The position numbers and the translations under genes are program-made. The notes below the pieces were generated by a model. It had not been told where the DNA came from. It saw only the letters and a program-made list of their open reading frames with translations, and did not search any database. Below, one piece after another: positions 26,949 to 35,679 of a stretch of 64,000 nt of DNA (the stretch's first letter is position 1; each line of letters begins with the position of its first letter). Source of the stretch: Alicyclobacillus tolerans (GTDB lineage: Bacteria > Bacillota > Bacilli > Alicyclobacillales > Alicyclobacillaceae); contig NZ_FRAF01000003.1 in NCBI RefSeq assembly GCF_900142255.1, positions 1-64,000 on the forward strand. The letters are read 5' to 3'.

Positions 26949-27479
26949 GTGTGGGCGGGAGTGATTGCATCTCTGTCTGGAGCGATTGTGGGATTTTTTA
27001 TGAATTTTTGGATGGAAAAATTACGTAGATGCCGAGAACACACCAAGTTTCTTAATGGGTTGTATGCAGATGTAAATAGGTGCTTAGAAGTTGAGCTTAC
27101 CCCATATCCAAATGAATTGTTGAATAGGCTTGTATTTCCCTATTTAGAGGGCGCAATACGAGACGGAAAGATATATTCTCTTCGCGGCGATGTTCATAAG
27201 TACATTCTGCAACTTTTTTACCTTATAGATAATTTTCATAGATATTGTGAAGCGGAAATTGGCTTGGTTGTCGATGAGGCAAGGGCATTGGTGCAGACAA
27301 AAACAGAAGTCGCGCAAGTGCGAGACATCATTCGGGCAGAAGCATTGAGTATGTTGGAGAAATCATTCTATACATATGCGACATTAGCGAAACAAAGTTT
27401 GAACAAATACTATCCACGGCTCAAGCAGAAGGATAGTCTCAAGGGGCGAGACGTTAGTAGCAAAAGTTCACCCCTGTAA
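26949..27479 (+). CDS. Membrane-anchored helical protein, 176 aa
   Basis: GTG 26949 follows AAGGTGGTG. A single N-terminal helix with GxxxG spacing (WAGVIASLSGAIVGFFMNFW) is followed by a helical cytosolic domain (NGLYADVNRCLEVEL ... VRDIIRAEALSML). The form, one membrane anchor plus an effector-sized domain, right after a restriction operon, resembles membrane-acting defence accessories, but no family was recognised. The sequence is more AT-rich than the flanking type I genes. Confidence 0.5.
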   Translation: MWAGVIASLSGAIVGFFMNFWMEKLRRCREHTKFLNGLYADVNRCLEVELTPYPNELLNRLVFPYLEGAIRDGKIYSLRGDVHKYILQLFYLIDNFHRYCEAEIGLVVDEARALVQTKTEVAQVRDIIRAEALSMLEKSFYTYATLAKQSLNKYYPRLKQKDSLKGRDVSSKSSPL

Positions 27480-27507
27480 AGTTCACAGACTATGCTCTGC
27501 AGAACCC

Positions 27508-28095
27508 TTAATCGAACGCAACCGTCTGATCTAAAATCCTCTCTGGCGGACGCGGGTGGTGTGGCATGGGATTTGGAACGAGTCGGAACGAAAAGGTTTT
27601 GAGGTCGTCAGGTAATTTTGGGCTGACCATGTAAGCGATGGACGATTGGTTGGTGTGTCCTTGCGAACGGTGAAATTGGATCTGTCGCCCTTCATTCGGA
27701 TCAATGTCTAACATCAGTTGCACTTTCAATTCTGCAGTTTCCGCATCATCATCCGTGTAGATATCCACGTAAACAAGACTGAAATCGGCATATTGCTCCA
27801 TGCGAGTAATCTGATAGGTGACTCCTTCCGACTGTACTTTCTTCATCACAGAAACGATGCCGACCAAGTTTTGCGGTGAAACGGGTAGTCGCGGTGGGCG
27901 GCGCGGATTGTTCATCGCGGCGAACACCGATGCAATGACGTGGCGATCAACATGATATTCTTCGCACCACCGATCAAACTGCTCCTTTGTGGGATGACCG
28001 TTGGTTCCTTGGCTGATCCGAAGCCGCTCCGCAATGAGCTTCGCCAGTTGCTCGTCAATCGATTCCAGGCGATGGTCGTAGGGGACTCGCATCAT
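27508..28095 (-). CDS. Hypothetical protein with chorismate-mutase-like N-terminal helix
   Basis: Start ATG 28095 is set by GGAGGAAG upstream. Residues 8-30 (HRLESIDEQLAKLIAERL) have the heptad pattern of chorismate-mutase-type helices. The middle contains MKKVQSEGVTYQITRMEQYA and alternating strands (FSLVYVDIYTDDD), and the end a Pro-rich tail. No signal peptide. Genes like this are annotated as unknown in spore formers. Not obviously tied to the restriction operon, being on the other strand. Confidence 0.5.
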   Translation of the reverse strand: MMRVPYDHRLESIDEQLAKLIAERLRISQGTNGHPTKEQFDRWCEEYHVDRHVIASVFAAMNNPRRPPRLPVSPQNLVGIVSVMKKVQSEGVTYQITRMEQYADFSLVYVDIYTDDDAETAELKVQLMLDIDPNEGRQIQFHRSQGHTNQSSIAYMVSPKLPDDLKTFSFRLVPNPMPHHPRPPERILDQTVAFD

Positions 28096-28345
28096 AGGGT
28101 ACTTCCTCCTCTGCTCCGTCAAAATCGTAGGTTTTAGATTATTGTAGCAGATTGTGTTAAGGGTTTGAGATTGTAGGTTGAAGAATAAGTGGATGGTTCA
28201 CTGCTCTATAAAGTTTAAAATATAAGGGCAAGTCGAATCTCATCAACCTTATTTTCTTATCCACCTCAATGTCTTTCAACCTGTATCCCCGTCATTTTCG
28301 CTATACTAACCTTGACCCTATCAAAACGGACGCAGGTGAACACTC

Positions 28346-29095
28346 ATGCTAACCCTTCGCAACACACCCAACCTGGCTGGAATCGAAATATCAGGCGACT
28401 ATTTGGACCTGGATACCCTATATCTTGCCCTTCACACCGCTGTCGGCGATGAAGGGGAATTCCCTGCCTATGAAGGCGCACGTCTTTGCGTGCTCGGGCT
28501 GTGTTATGACCTCCGTCACGCGGTCCAAGGTGATCGGGAAGTGGGGTTCGTCCCCAACGGGATGGATGCAGACAGGATGAAATTTTTAGGACTCATCGCG
28601 CCTGAGAAAAATCTGTACTACAAAGTTAACGCCCTTTATCCAGAGATCCTGTTCGTAACTATCGCCTTGAACGACTTTATCCGCCTTTACGCGAAAAAGC
28701 AGGCGAAATCAGCCCCGTTTCCGCTCCTGGACAAGAAAAACCTGTGGGATTCTGCGATTGCGAATGTCAGATTGTTTCAGTCTCAGGTGATTAACTGTGT
28801 GAAGGCAGTGGTCAGTGAGGCATCCTTCAAGCGAATCACGAACCTGATGCACAAAGATTATCCCTGGACTGATGGATATGCGACGCAATACTTAGACTTG
28901 CTCAACATTCGATATTTGAATATTGGTGACAGAGAAGAACGGGCGAAGGCTTTGTCTACCACGGTCAAACGGATGGTCGAGAAGGGCAAGGAGTACCAGC
29001 AAGTGGAACAGGAAGTCAGAGCGATGGCGAGAGAGCACAATTGCTCTGTGGAGGACATTAGCTTGGTGGAGGATTATCCCGACGTGGAATGGTGA
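28346..29095 (+). CDS. DUF6904-like protein
   Basis: 249 residues with the conserved start LRNTPNLAGIEISGDYLDLD, followed by LYLALHTAVGDEGEFPAYEG and RLCVLGLCYDLRHA, the pattern I associate with DUF6904 of Bacillota. The C-terminal third is a charged helix. Function unknown. ATG 28346 has a weak GCAGGTGA upstream. It stands between a hypothetical gene on the other strand and the ornithine-cyclodeaminase-like gene. Confidence 0.6.
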   Translation: MLTLRNTPNLAGIEISGDYLDLDTLYLALHTAVGDEGEFPAYEGARLCVLGLCYDLRHAVQGDREVGFVPNGMDADRMKFLGLIAPEKNLYYKVNALYPEILFVTIALNDFIRLYAKKQAKSAPFPLLDKKNLWDSAIANVRLFQSQVINCVKAVVSEASFKRITNLMHKDYPWTDGYATQYLDLLNIRYLNIGDREERAKALSTTVKRMVEKGKEYQQVEQEVRAMAREHNCSVEDISLVEDYPDVEW

Positions 29096-29221
29096 GAAAG
29101 CAAGGAAGGAATTGAAAGGGGACAAGGCTTTATAGAGCTTCGGTTCCAAGGCGGGAGGTAAACGACCGTACTCAGCTGTGGTTGCCGACATCTTATATCA
29201 CGAGAGAAGGAGCGGCTGAAC

Positions 29222-30157
29222 TTGTATCAGGTACTTACAGACCACGATATTGAGAAGCTTGTCTCAATGAAGTCGATAGTGAACGCAATTAAACGCACCT
29301 TTGTGGAGCAGGCAAACGGAACACTTGTTGCGCCTCCGCGATTTCGACTGGAAACGAAACAGGGGGACTTGGTTTTTACGGCAGGTGCCGCGACAGCGAT
29401 GGAAAAGGTCATCGGATTTCGTGTCTATGATACTTACGCGAATGATGTGGACGGTCATCAGCAATTGGTTTGTGTGTTTGATTCAGACACAGGGGTGTTT
29501 AAGGGCATTGTTATCGGGAATCTGCTGGGTGCTGTTCGTACTGGGGCAATTGGTGGGGTCGCAATCAAAGCCATGGCTCGGAAGGATGCCGAACACGTCG
29601 CGGTTATCGGAACAGGTATACAGGCGCGGACACAGTTGGAGGCGGCTGTAGCGGTCAGGGAAATTAAGCAGGTTCGAGTCTTTGGTCGCAATCAAGAAAA
29701 CAGAGAAGCATTTGCGGCTCAAATGATGAAGAAGCTGGATTTAGAGGTCGTGGCAGTCGATTCCTCAAAAAGTTGCGTACAGGGAGCCGATATCGTCATA
29801 TGTGCCACTAATAGTGGAACGCCAGTCTTCGATGCGGAATGGCTTGAGCCAGGAGTACATATCAACACGGTCGGTCCAAAATCAATAAAACGCCATGAGG
29901 TACCAATGGAACTGGGAGCACGCAGTTCGGTGATTGCGACGGACTCCATAGAGCAACTCAAAGCCTATCCAACGCCACATTTTCTGGTCGGTACACCCGA
30001 TGAAGAACGGGTCATACAACTAAGGGACGTTGTTACAGGGAAAATTCCTGGGAGAAAGGGTCAAGATGATATAACCCTGTTTTGTTCCGTGGGTCTGGCA
30101 GGGACAGAAGTGGTTGTCGCGAATGAAATCATGAAGAAGGTATCTTGCAGGGAGTAG
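29222..30157 (+). CDS. Ornithine cyclodeaminase / mu-crystallin family protein
   Basis: 311 residues, the standard length. The N-terminal part (LTDHDIEKLVSMKSIVNAI, RFRLETKQGDLVFTAGA) binds substrate; the Rossmann part has VAVIGTGIQARTQLEA, the NAD(P) glycine loop, then VRVFGRNQENREAFA and DIVICATNSGTPVF. Family enzymes convert ornithine to proline or reduce cyclic imines or keto acids. TTG 29222 with GAAGGAGCGG upstream is the chosen start. No pathway neighbours, so the substrate is open. Confidence 0.85.
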   Translation: MYQVLTDHDIEKLVSMKSIVNAIKRTFVEQANGTLVAPPRFRLETKQGDLVFTAGAATAMEKVIGFRVYDTYANDVDGHQQLVCVFDSDTGVFKGIVIGNLLGAVRTGAIGGVAIKAMARKDAEHVAVIGTGIQARTQLEAAVAVREIKQVRVFGRNQENREAFAAQMMKKLDLEVVAVDSSKSCVQGADIVICATNSGTPVFDAEWLEPGVHINTVGPKSIKRHEVPMELGARSSVIATDSIEQLKAYPTPHFLVGTPDEERVIQLRDVVTGKIPGRKGQDDITLFCSVGLAGTEVVVANEIMKKVSCRE

Positions 30158-30191
30158 GGGCAAGTTAATCATCAGGAGGTGTGATTCTATT

Positions 30192-30797
30192 ATGGCAATG
30201 GAAACTTACGACGAGGTATATAGTAAGCCAGAGTTTTATTGGGGACAGGAACCAAATAATCTGTGTAAACGTGCCGTTAAATTGATTGAAGCCAAGGGAA
30301 AAGTAATCGATTTGGGCTGTGGAGAGGGTAAAGATATGATCCATTTCGCACGAAATGGATTTGATGCTGTGGGCGTTGACCTTTCAAAACCTGGGCTACA
30401 AAAGGCGGAGAAATGGGCAGAAAAAGAGGGTTTGCAAGTCGCCACAGTGCAAGCAAACATCAATGAATTCAACTTGACGGCAATGTTTGATGTCGTGTAT
30501 TCAAGTGGGACGCTCACCTACATAGTGCCAACTTTGCGGCATGATATGTTCATGAATTACAAGGAGCATACCAATGTCGGGGGATTCAACGTATTCAATG
30601 TATTTGTTGAAAAACCGTTCATTGAAACGGCTCCAGACTGGGGAACGGACGAGTATTTTTACCGCTCTGGGGATTTACTCAGCTTTTACTGGGATTGGGA
30701 AATCATCTCGTTCGAAGAGGTCATTTTTGATTGTAACTCCAGCGGAGTTCCACACAAACACGCGATGGATGTCATGATTGCACGGAAAACCAAGTGA
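30192..30797 (+). CDS. SAM-dependent methyltransferase, TehB-like
   Basis: 201 residues with motif I VIDLGCGEGKDMIHFARNG, motif II FDAVGVDLSKPGL and the post-II strand MFDVVYSSGTLTYI. The small size and the start (YDEVYSKPEFYWGQEPNN) match the TehB/tellurite-type methyltransferases, which act on small electrophilic substrates. AGGAGGTGTG lies upstream of ATG 30192. It is 35 bases after the cyclodeaminase-like gene and may share its transcript. Confidence 0.85.
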   Translation: MAMETYDEVYSKPEFYWGQEPNNLCKRAVKLIEAKGKVIDLGCGEGKDMIHFARNGFDAVGVDLSKPGLQKAEKWAEKEGLQVATVQANINEFNLTAMFDVVYSSGTLTYIVPTLRHDMFMNYKEHTNVGGFNVFNVFVEKPFIETAPDWGTDEYFYRSGDLLSFYWDWEIISFEEVIFDCNSSGVPHKHAMDVMIARKTK

Positions 30798-30956
30798 TAA
30801 CACCTGTATCGATGGTAAGGAGGGCTTAGTCAAGGATATTGAACGACGGGCTTTGGAATGGTATCGGGAGAACCATAAAAGTTGAAGAAAACGAATTAAC
30901 GCTTCTTATGGTAGCCTTGCATAAGTAACGGGTTGTTTCACTGAGGAGTGACTCAT

Positions 30957-31514
30957 ATGCGCGTTGGAAATGAGAAAACGTATCCTGATTGCCCCGTAAT
31001 AGTGAGAATAGTGGAGGTTGGCGGACTTACAAAATCCGAGCTTATGCACAAATTAAGACAGCAATCCGTCTTAATGAATGAATTAGCAGAGAGACTATTT
31101 GCCGACGATAGATTTACGACCTCTGATACCACGTACATCTTGCAGACTATTGAGCTAACCGTTGCTGACCTTGGCTTTCCTGATGGAGCTACTATTGTTC
31201 AAATCTTTAAAAGAGCGAACGATCTTGGTTTGCAATTATGTCCGCTTGAGTTGGGACCTCACTTACGACTGGTGTATCTCGACCAGCCTGAAGGTTCCTT
31301 GGGGCATCCTTTACAGACAAATCAAGCTCCATACGGGTCTATCACCATAGCTTCCGATATACTGACTGAAAACGTTGACTTTCCAAAGGGATTTTACCTT
31401 AGACGAATTAACGGAGTGTTGTGGCTACGCGGATACCGTGCTGACCATCTACACGTGTGGAATCCTGATGATCATTTTATCTTTTGTCAATCAAAAGAGT
31501 CATTGAATAAGTGA
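30957..31514 (+). CDS. Hypothetical protein, 185 aa
   Basis: ATG 30957 follows GAGGAGTGAC. No family recognised. The protein has a helical first half (LTKSELMHKLRQQSVLMNEL) and a beta-rich second half with YLDQPEGSLGHPLQ and FYLRRINGVLWLRGYRADHL. No signal peptide or membrane helix. The ending, with HVWNPDDHFIF, recalls helicase-associated or phage-type hypothetical proteins but without firm support. Confidence 0.5.
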   Translation: MRVGNEKTYPDCPVIVRIVEVGGLTKSELMHKLRQQSVLMNELAERLFADDRFTTSDTTYILQTIELTVADLGFPDGATIVQIFKRANDLGLQLCPLELGPHLRLVYLDQPEGSLGHPLQTNQAPYGSITIASDILTENVDFPKGFYLRRINGVLWLRGYRADHLHVWNPDDHFIFCQSKESLNK

Positions 31515-31662
31515 GTATTACCAGAGGTGTTCAATGGAGCAAAGATTCATCATGAACGTCTCTCTAAAAATCTATAAACATCCAAGACACAGCACAATTG
31601 AACGCCGCATGCATTTTTTACTCGATACACATAAGTACCTGAACTTTACACGGAGGTGCATC

Positions 31663-31763
31663 ATGTCCGACGACTTTTACTACGAAGAGGCTTTAAACGG
31701 GGGAAATTAGTCGAAAAAGTCATGGCGAATCCCGATGTACTGGCTTATCATCACGAGGGGTGA
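31663..31763 (+). pseudogene. Tiny gene with a frameshift in a G-run
   Basis: ATG 31663 follows a strong GGAGGTG. The frame [15 protein letters not shown] stops at once, but adding one G to the five-G run at 31699-31703 gives a continuous 33-residue protein ending [14 protein letters not shown]. The pattern of a good ribosome site plus a natural sequence in the second frame supports a single-base deletion. Confidence 0.5.
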
Positions 31764-31777
31764 GAGGGGGTCTAAAG

Positions 31778-32194
31778 GTGGAGATCGGAGGTATCAATCA
31801 TCTTCTGTTTTCCGTCTCGGATCTTGAGAGGTCAATCAAGTTTTACCAGGATGTGTTTGGGGCTAAATTATTGGTTCGAGGGAGGAAGTTGGCGTACTTT
31901 GATTTGAACGGAATGTGGTTAGCGTTGAATGTTAAAGAGGACATTCCGAGAAATGAGATTCACAAATCGTATACACATCGCTTTCTCTATCAGTTCCGAC
32001 GAATTTGATTCAGTTGTTCAGAAACTACAGGAATTAGGGGTAAATATCCTGCCTGGACGGATGCGCGACGAACGCGACAAGCAATCCGTTTACTTCACCG
32101 ACCCAGACGGTCACAAGTTTGAGTTTCATACTGGGACTCTGCAAGATCGCCTGGATTACTATCGGGAAGCGAAAATGCATATGCAGTTTTTTAG
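31778..32194 (+). pseudogene. FosB-like fosfomycin thiol transferase, frameshifted
   Basis: GTG 31778 (after GAGGGGG) starts [20 protein letters not shown], matching the FosB/FosA-type VOC metalloenzymes that inactivate fosfomycin with a thiol. After KSYTH the frame is lost at an ACACAT stretch near 31975; the continuation in another frame reads [39 protein letters not shown] and [19 protein letters not shown], a precise FosB ending. About two bases are missing. A stop expected in the T-run near 32190 is also lost, so the second frame runs into the next gene. Confidence 0.8.
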
Positions 32195-32222
32195 TGAACG
32201 GACTGTAGGGAGTGAGTGCCCA

Positions 32223-32765
32223 ATGAAGCTGGTGGGAAACAACATTTATCTAAGGTTTTTAGAGGAATCAGATGCCACCGCAAAGCTGGAACTGAACCTT
32301 CGAAATCGCGCCTTTTTCGAGACTTACCTGACGACACGAAGCGAGGACTTTTACACTATCGAGTATCAGGTTAACTCAATTAAATCCAGTATCGCGAAAA
32401 TGGAGCAAGATAAAGAGTATGTATTTGGCGTGTTTCTAACCAGTACGGATGACTTGATTGGGATTGTCTCATTAACCGAAGTGGTTCGCGGTGCGTTGCA
32501 ATCCTGTTGGTTAGGGTACTCGTTGGACAAGGCTTACAATGGACGTGGATACACGACGGAAGCTGTTCGACTTGTTGTAGACTATGCGTTCCAGGTTCTA
32601 AAGTTTCACCGAATTGAGGCGGGTGTAATGCCCCGCAACACAGGTTCAATTCGAGTTTTGGAGAAGTCGGGATTCGAAAAAGAAGGTCTTTCCAAGAAGA
32701 ACGTCCTCATCAATGGAAAGTGGGAAGATCATCTACATTTCGCAATCGTGAATCCTGACGATTAG
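32223..32765 (+). CDS. GNAT acetyltransferase, RimJ/RimL type
   Basis: The same open frame begins at 31929 within the broken fosB gene, but ATG 32223 with GGGAGTGAG upstream and the start [18 protein letters not shown] mark the true beginning. The 180-residue product has the acetyl-CoA loop ([18 protein letters not shown]) and the C-terminal motif [20 protein letters not shown], typical of N-terminal or small-molecule acetyltransferases. The substrate cannot be told; RimJ/L-type enzymes often acetylate ribosomal proteins or antibiotics. Confidence 0.85.
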   Translation: MKLVGNNIYLRFLEESDATAKLELNLRNRAFFETYLTTRSEDFYTIEYQVNSIKSSIAKMEQDKEYVFGVFLTSTDDLIGIVSLTEVVRGALQSCWLGYSLDKAYNGRGYTTEAVRLVVDYAFQVLKFHRIEAGVMPRNTGSIRVLEKSGFEKEGLSKKNVLINGKWEDHLHFAIVNPDD

Positions 32766-32794
32766 CCACATGGATGGGATGGGTGAGCACAACG

Positions 32795-32992
32795 ATGAAC
32801 GGGAAAGTATGCCCCATTTGCGGAGGGGATAATGACTGCGGCAATGTTGCTGGCAAACCGCATGGGACGTGTTGGTGTGACCGCGAGTTCTTCCCCAAGG
32901 AGATATTCGACAAAATTCCATCCACGGGGTCAGAGAAAACGTGTATTTGCCAAAACTGCATTGAAAATTTGAAAAGTAGCATTTCAACTTAA
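32795..32992 (+). CDS. Cysteine-rich CWC protein
   Basis: A 65-residue protein carrying CPICGGDNDCGNVAG, then GTCWCDREFFPKEIFDKIP and a C-terminal CICQNC. This is the cysteine-rich CWC family layout, probably binding zinc. ATG 32795 is preferred to GTG 32783. Function is unknown. It follows the acetyltransferase on the same strand. Confidence 0.75.
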   Translation: MNGKVCPICGGDNDCGNVAGKPHGTCWCDREFFPKEIFDKIPSTGSEKTCICQNCIENLKSSIST

Positions 32993-33204
32993 AACGGTGC
33001 ATGATAACATGGGGTTAGAGGCGATACGATGCTGTTTGGAAGGCAAGACGACGAAGGTGTTCTTATTTGGGTGAGGTGAGACAGATGTTTTATCAACCGT
33101 TGTTTGAGAACGACGTTCCCACCCTTCGCTACTGAGCGAAGGAAATTCAATACGAGTTCCCTTCGCCAGTGGACAAATAAGTCCTAATATGCGGAGGGAT
33201 TGAT

Positions 33205-34083
33205 GTGAATTCACGGTATTTAGGCGGACTATACATGGCACTCGCCGCAAGCATTTGGGGTGGTATGTATGTGGTCAGTAAGGTGTTGCTACAAAACATT
33301 GAGCCACTTGCTTTGTTGTGGATTCGATATGTCGTAGCTCTCTTCTCATTGGCTATTGGCATCGTTGTGACAAAACACTCATGGAGAGTTTACTGGCGGC
33401 ATGTTCCACTGGTTATCGTCATTGGTGTCGTTGGTTACGCGGTCTCTATATGGACGCAATTTCTCGGAACGAAGCTTTCTACTGCGCAGATGGGTGCCAT
33501 GATTACATCCGCAACACCAGCCTTTATGGTTGTGTTCGGTCGGATTCTGTTGAGTGAAAGGATAACGCTTCGAAAGGCGATATCGGTTGGGCTTGCGACA
33601 ATAGGAGTCTTGTTGATTGTTGGGATTGGCAGGTTTAGCCACTCCTATCAACTGGGCGGCGTTATCTTATTCATCGCCGCGTTGACATGGGCTTTGATGT
33701 CCGTTTTTGTCAAACTTGTGCCAAGCGGTTACTCCCAACTAACTGTCACCTTGTATGCAATACTGGTTGCAACCGTGTGCATTACACCGACAGCCGTGAA
33801 GCAAATCGTTCATGTGTCGCCAAGTATATGGTTACAGCCGAGTCTGTGGGGTGGAGTTCTCTATTTGGGAGTCGTCTCGACAGCAGGTGCGTTTTTCTTA
33901 TGGAATAAGGGATTGCAACTGGTGGATGCATCTTCTGGGGGACTATATTTCTTCTTTCAGCCACTTGTAGGAACATTTTTGGGATGGTTGATTCTTGGTG
34001 AAGTCGTAGGACTTTCGTTTTGGATTGGGGCACTGTTGATTCTGATCGGTGTGGCGATTGCGGTGAGAGAGGCGGAATCATAG
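33205..34083 (+). CDS. EamA-family (DMT) transporter
   Basis: GTG 33205 follows CGGAGGGAT. 292 residues with ten hydrophobic helices in two EamA repeats; the first starts LYMALAASIWGGMYVVSKVL, the second around LGGVILFIAALTWALMSVF and ending FFFQPLVGTFLGWLILGE. This is the drug/metabolite exporter fold of the inner membrane, usually exporting amino acids or small metabolites. The substrate is unknown. Short frames just upstream (33028-33130) look like debris. Confidence 0.85.
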   Translation: MNSRYLGGLYMALAASIWGGMYVVSKVLLQNIEPLALLWIRYVVALFSLAIGIVVTKHSWRVYWRHVPLVIVIGVVGYAVSIWTQFLGTKLSTAQMGAMITSATPAFMVVFGRILLSERITLRKAISVGLATIGVLLIVGIGRFSHSYQLGGVILFIAALTWALMSVFVKLVPSGYSQLTVTLYAILVATVCITPTAVKQIVHVSPSIWLQPSLWGGVLYLGVVSTAGAFFLWNKGLQLVDASSGGLYFFFQPLVGTFLGWLILGEVVGLSFWIGALLILIGVAIAVREAES

Positions 34084-34255
34084 GCGACAGGCGGCGGGTA
34101 TCCCTGCCGCTCTATGTCTATCAAACATGTTTTCCACCAGCATTTACCTTGCCCCTTACAACTGATACAATGTTGATAATAAGAACAGAAGCAAGGACGA
34201 GACCCTATGAGGAAGTGTCAGTTCCCGCGCCGACCCCATAATGATTGTCAGACCC

Positions 34256-34286
34256 GCTCAGTCGAACAGACTGGGCATTTTATTTG
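34256..34286 (+). terminator. Intrinsic terminator
   Basis: GCTCAGTC / GACTGGGC stem with a five-base loop, followed by ATTTTATTTG. It lies 175 bases after the EamA gene and before the 34371 gene. Confidence 0.6.
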
Positions 34287-34370
34287 TTCTTGACTAAAGT
34301 CAGCAAAGAACTGGGCGGGGACTGAAGGCGATAAGGGTTGAGAAGGAGCCAGGAAAGGACGGGATAGAAT

Positions 34371-34613
34371 GTGGAAAACGATGAATTGAAAGAACTGCTT
34401 ACGGATATGGAGGATCGCATTCGGTACGACATCCACAATGTTTCTAACCAGCTAAAGGAGATGCAGACCGAGGTTGACGATTTGAAACGCAAAGTGAGTA
34501 CGCTGGAGGGAATTCTCCGCATCGTTGACCAAAACAACGCGGCGGCTCTATCTGGTATTCGAATTGATATCGCGTTAATCAAAGGAGAATTGGGAAAGCA
34601 GGGAGGGCATTGA
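34371..34613 (+). CDS. Small coiled-coil protein, 80 aa
   Basis: GTG 34371 with GGACGGGAT upstream. The sequence MENDELKELLTDMEDRI and QLKEMQTEVDDLKRKVSTLE has clear heptads, so a coiled coil of about 45 residues is expected, followed by IRIDIALIKGELGKQ. No family recognised. Two very short coupled frames follow (TTG 34611 and GTG 34654). Confidence 0.5.
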   Translation: MENDELKELLTDMEDRIRYDIHNVSNQLKEMQTEVDDLKRKVSTLEGILRIVDQNNAAALSGIRIDIALIKGELGKQGGH

Positions 34614-34653
34614 GAGAAGAAGATATTTCGGTGTATTACAAGGAGTGGAAAGT

Positions 34654-34749
34654 GTGACCAGGGTCACGCCAAATGAGAAACAGACCTATTATACTGACTA
34701 TTGGTTAGAAGTCGAGAGGAACTCTGGGACTGCGTATCAGCCGTGTTGA
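34654..34749 (+). CDS. 31-residue coupled small ORF
   Basis: GTG 34654 overlaps the stop of a 15-codon frame, with AAGGAGTGG upstream. The peptide MTRVTPNEKQTYYTDYWLEV continues to a Cys-ending tail. Evidence is the ribosome site and coupling only. Confidence 0.35.
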   Translation: MTRVTPNEKQTYYTDYWLEVERNSGTAYQPC

Positions 34750-34876
34750 GTTAGGGAGTTACGTTCGTCCGCCATTAGACAAAAGGGTTCAAATGGACTA
34801 TTGACTCGGCTATTCAAAAGATTGATTGTGATTCCATACAAATATACGCCTGCGGCTTGGGGTGGGGAGATTCATC

Positions 34877-35095
34877 ATGTCTGGGTGCATTGACATTATC
34901 GAATATCTACGGAACAAGATGGTACATATGGCGGAAGCACGCCGCGACTTGGGGAATCCTGACGTTGTGCGAATCAGCCAACGGCTGGACTTGTTTATCA
35001 TGCAAGCACAGAAGAAAGGAATGGCGGGCAATGGCGATGGTGAGCAAGCGCAGATTGTGTATGATGAGTCAAGTGTAGAATTGGCGAGAGGATAA
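34877..35095 (+). CDS. Spo0E-like aspartyl-phosphate phosphatase
   Basis: ATG 34877 follows GGGGAG. The product starts MSGCIDIIEYLRNKMVHMAE and carries the signature RISQRLDLFIMQAQ; the Ser-Gln-x-Leu-Asp motif is the hallmark of the Spo0E family, which removes phosphate from Spo0A and so delays sporulation. The usual two-helix length (about 55 residues) is present with a loose C-terminal tail. It tells us that the host is an endospore former, because this family is limited to them. Confidence 0.8.
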   Translation: MSGCIDIIEYLRNKMVHMAEARRDLGNPDVVRISQRLDLFIMQAQKKGMAGNGDGEQAQIVYDESSVELARG

Positions 35096-35391
35096 GGGCA
35101 GGGAAGTAGCGGCTTGGGTTCGAGGGACGCGTAACTTCATTTTGTACTGCCATTTCCAAATTCCAATTCACCAAGTCGCCGCCTTGGAGCAAGTTGGGGG
35201 AGCCATATTCAATTCAAAGTTGCCAACATTGTGGTTCAACATCAGAAGAAATGGGTAACATGTGGCGTGAAATCGTATAAAGTTGCTGAGATGTGAACGC
35301 GAAAACGCCGAAGAGAGCCATTATCGACTCCCTTTGTTGGCTGTGTTGTGGCTACTGTATTTGTCTATCCCTAATACCCATAGCTCCCTTG

Positions 35392-35679
35392 CTAAAATAG
35401 TGAATTGATAAGGTCTTCCTCCTCGCTGGACAAGGACTCCAGTTTGTCCCTTTCAACCTCGATTCCGTCGCCCTTCTCAATCAAGTTCCTGTTTTTCAGT
35501 AGTTTGAGCAGAATTGTTTCCACTTTTGCCTCGAAATCGTCCGAATGTGCCCCGATTTTCATATCTGTCATCACCAATTGGCAGATATATGAGCTAATGT
35601 TCTCTTTGCCCTTCAGCCATTCGTAAACGGGGAGGTACTCTTCTCTAAAACTGATGGATATTTTCGGGGATTTAGGCAA
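35392..35679 (-). CDS. ParR-like DNA-binding partner of the actin-like protein
   Basis: A 95-residue acidic protein overlapping the end of the ParM-like gene by eight bases. It starts PKSPKISISFREEYLPVYEW, a beta strand plus helices typical of ribbon-helix-helix plasmid proteins, and ends in an acidic tail (ESLSSEEEDLINSLF) like those with which ParR binds ParM. It should bind a centromere repeat and cap ParM filaments. No direct sequence family call, so the role rests on position and shape. Confidence 0.6.
   Translation of the reverse strand: MPKSPKISISFREEYLPVYEWLKGKENISSYICQLVMTDMKIGAHSDDFEAKVETILLKLLKNRNLIEKGDGIEVERDKLESLSSEEEDLINSLF

Noticed and set aside
34857-35078. Alternative 73-codon frame over the Spo0E-like gene
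   Set aside because: The frame starting at 34877 has the Spo0E signature, and the alternative lacks any pattern.
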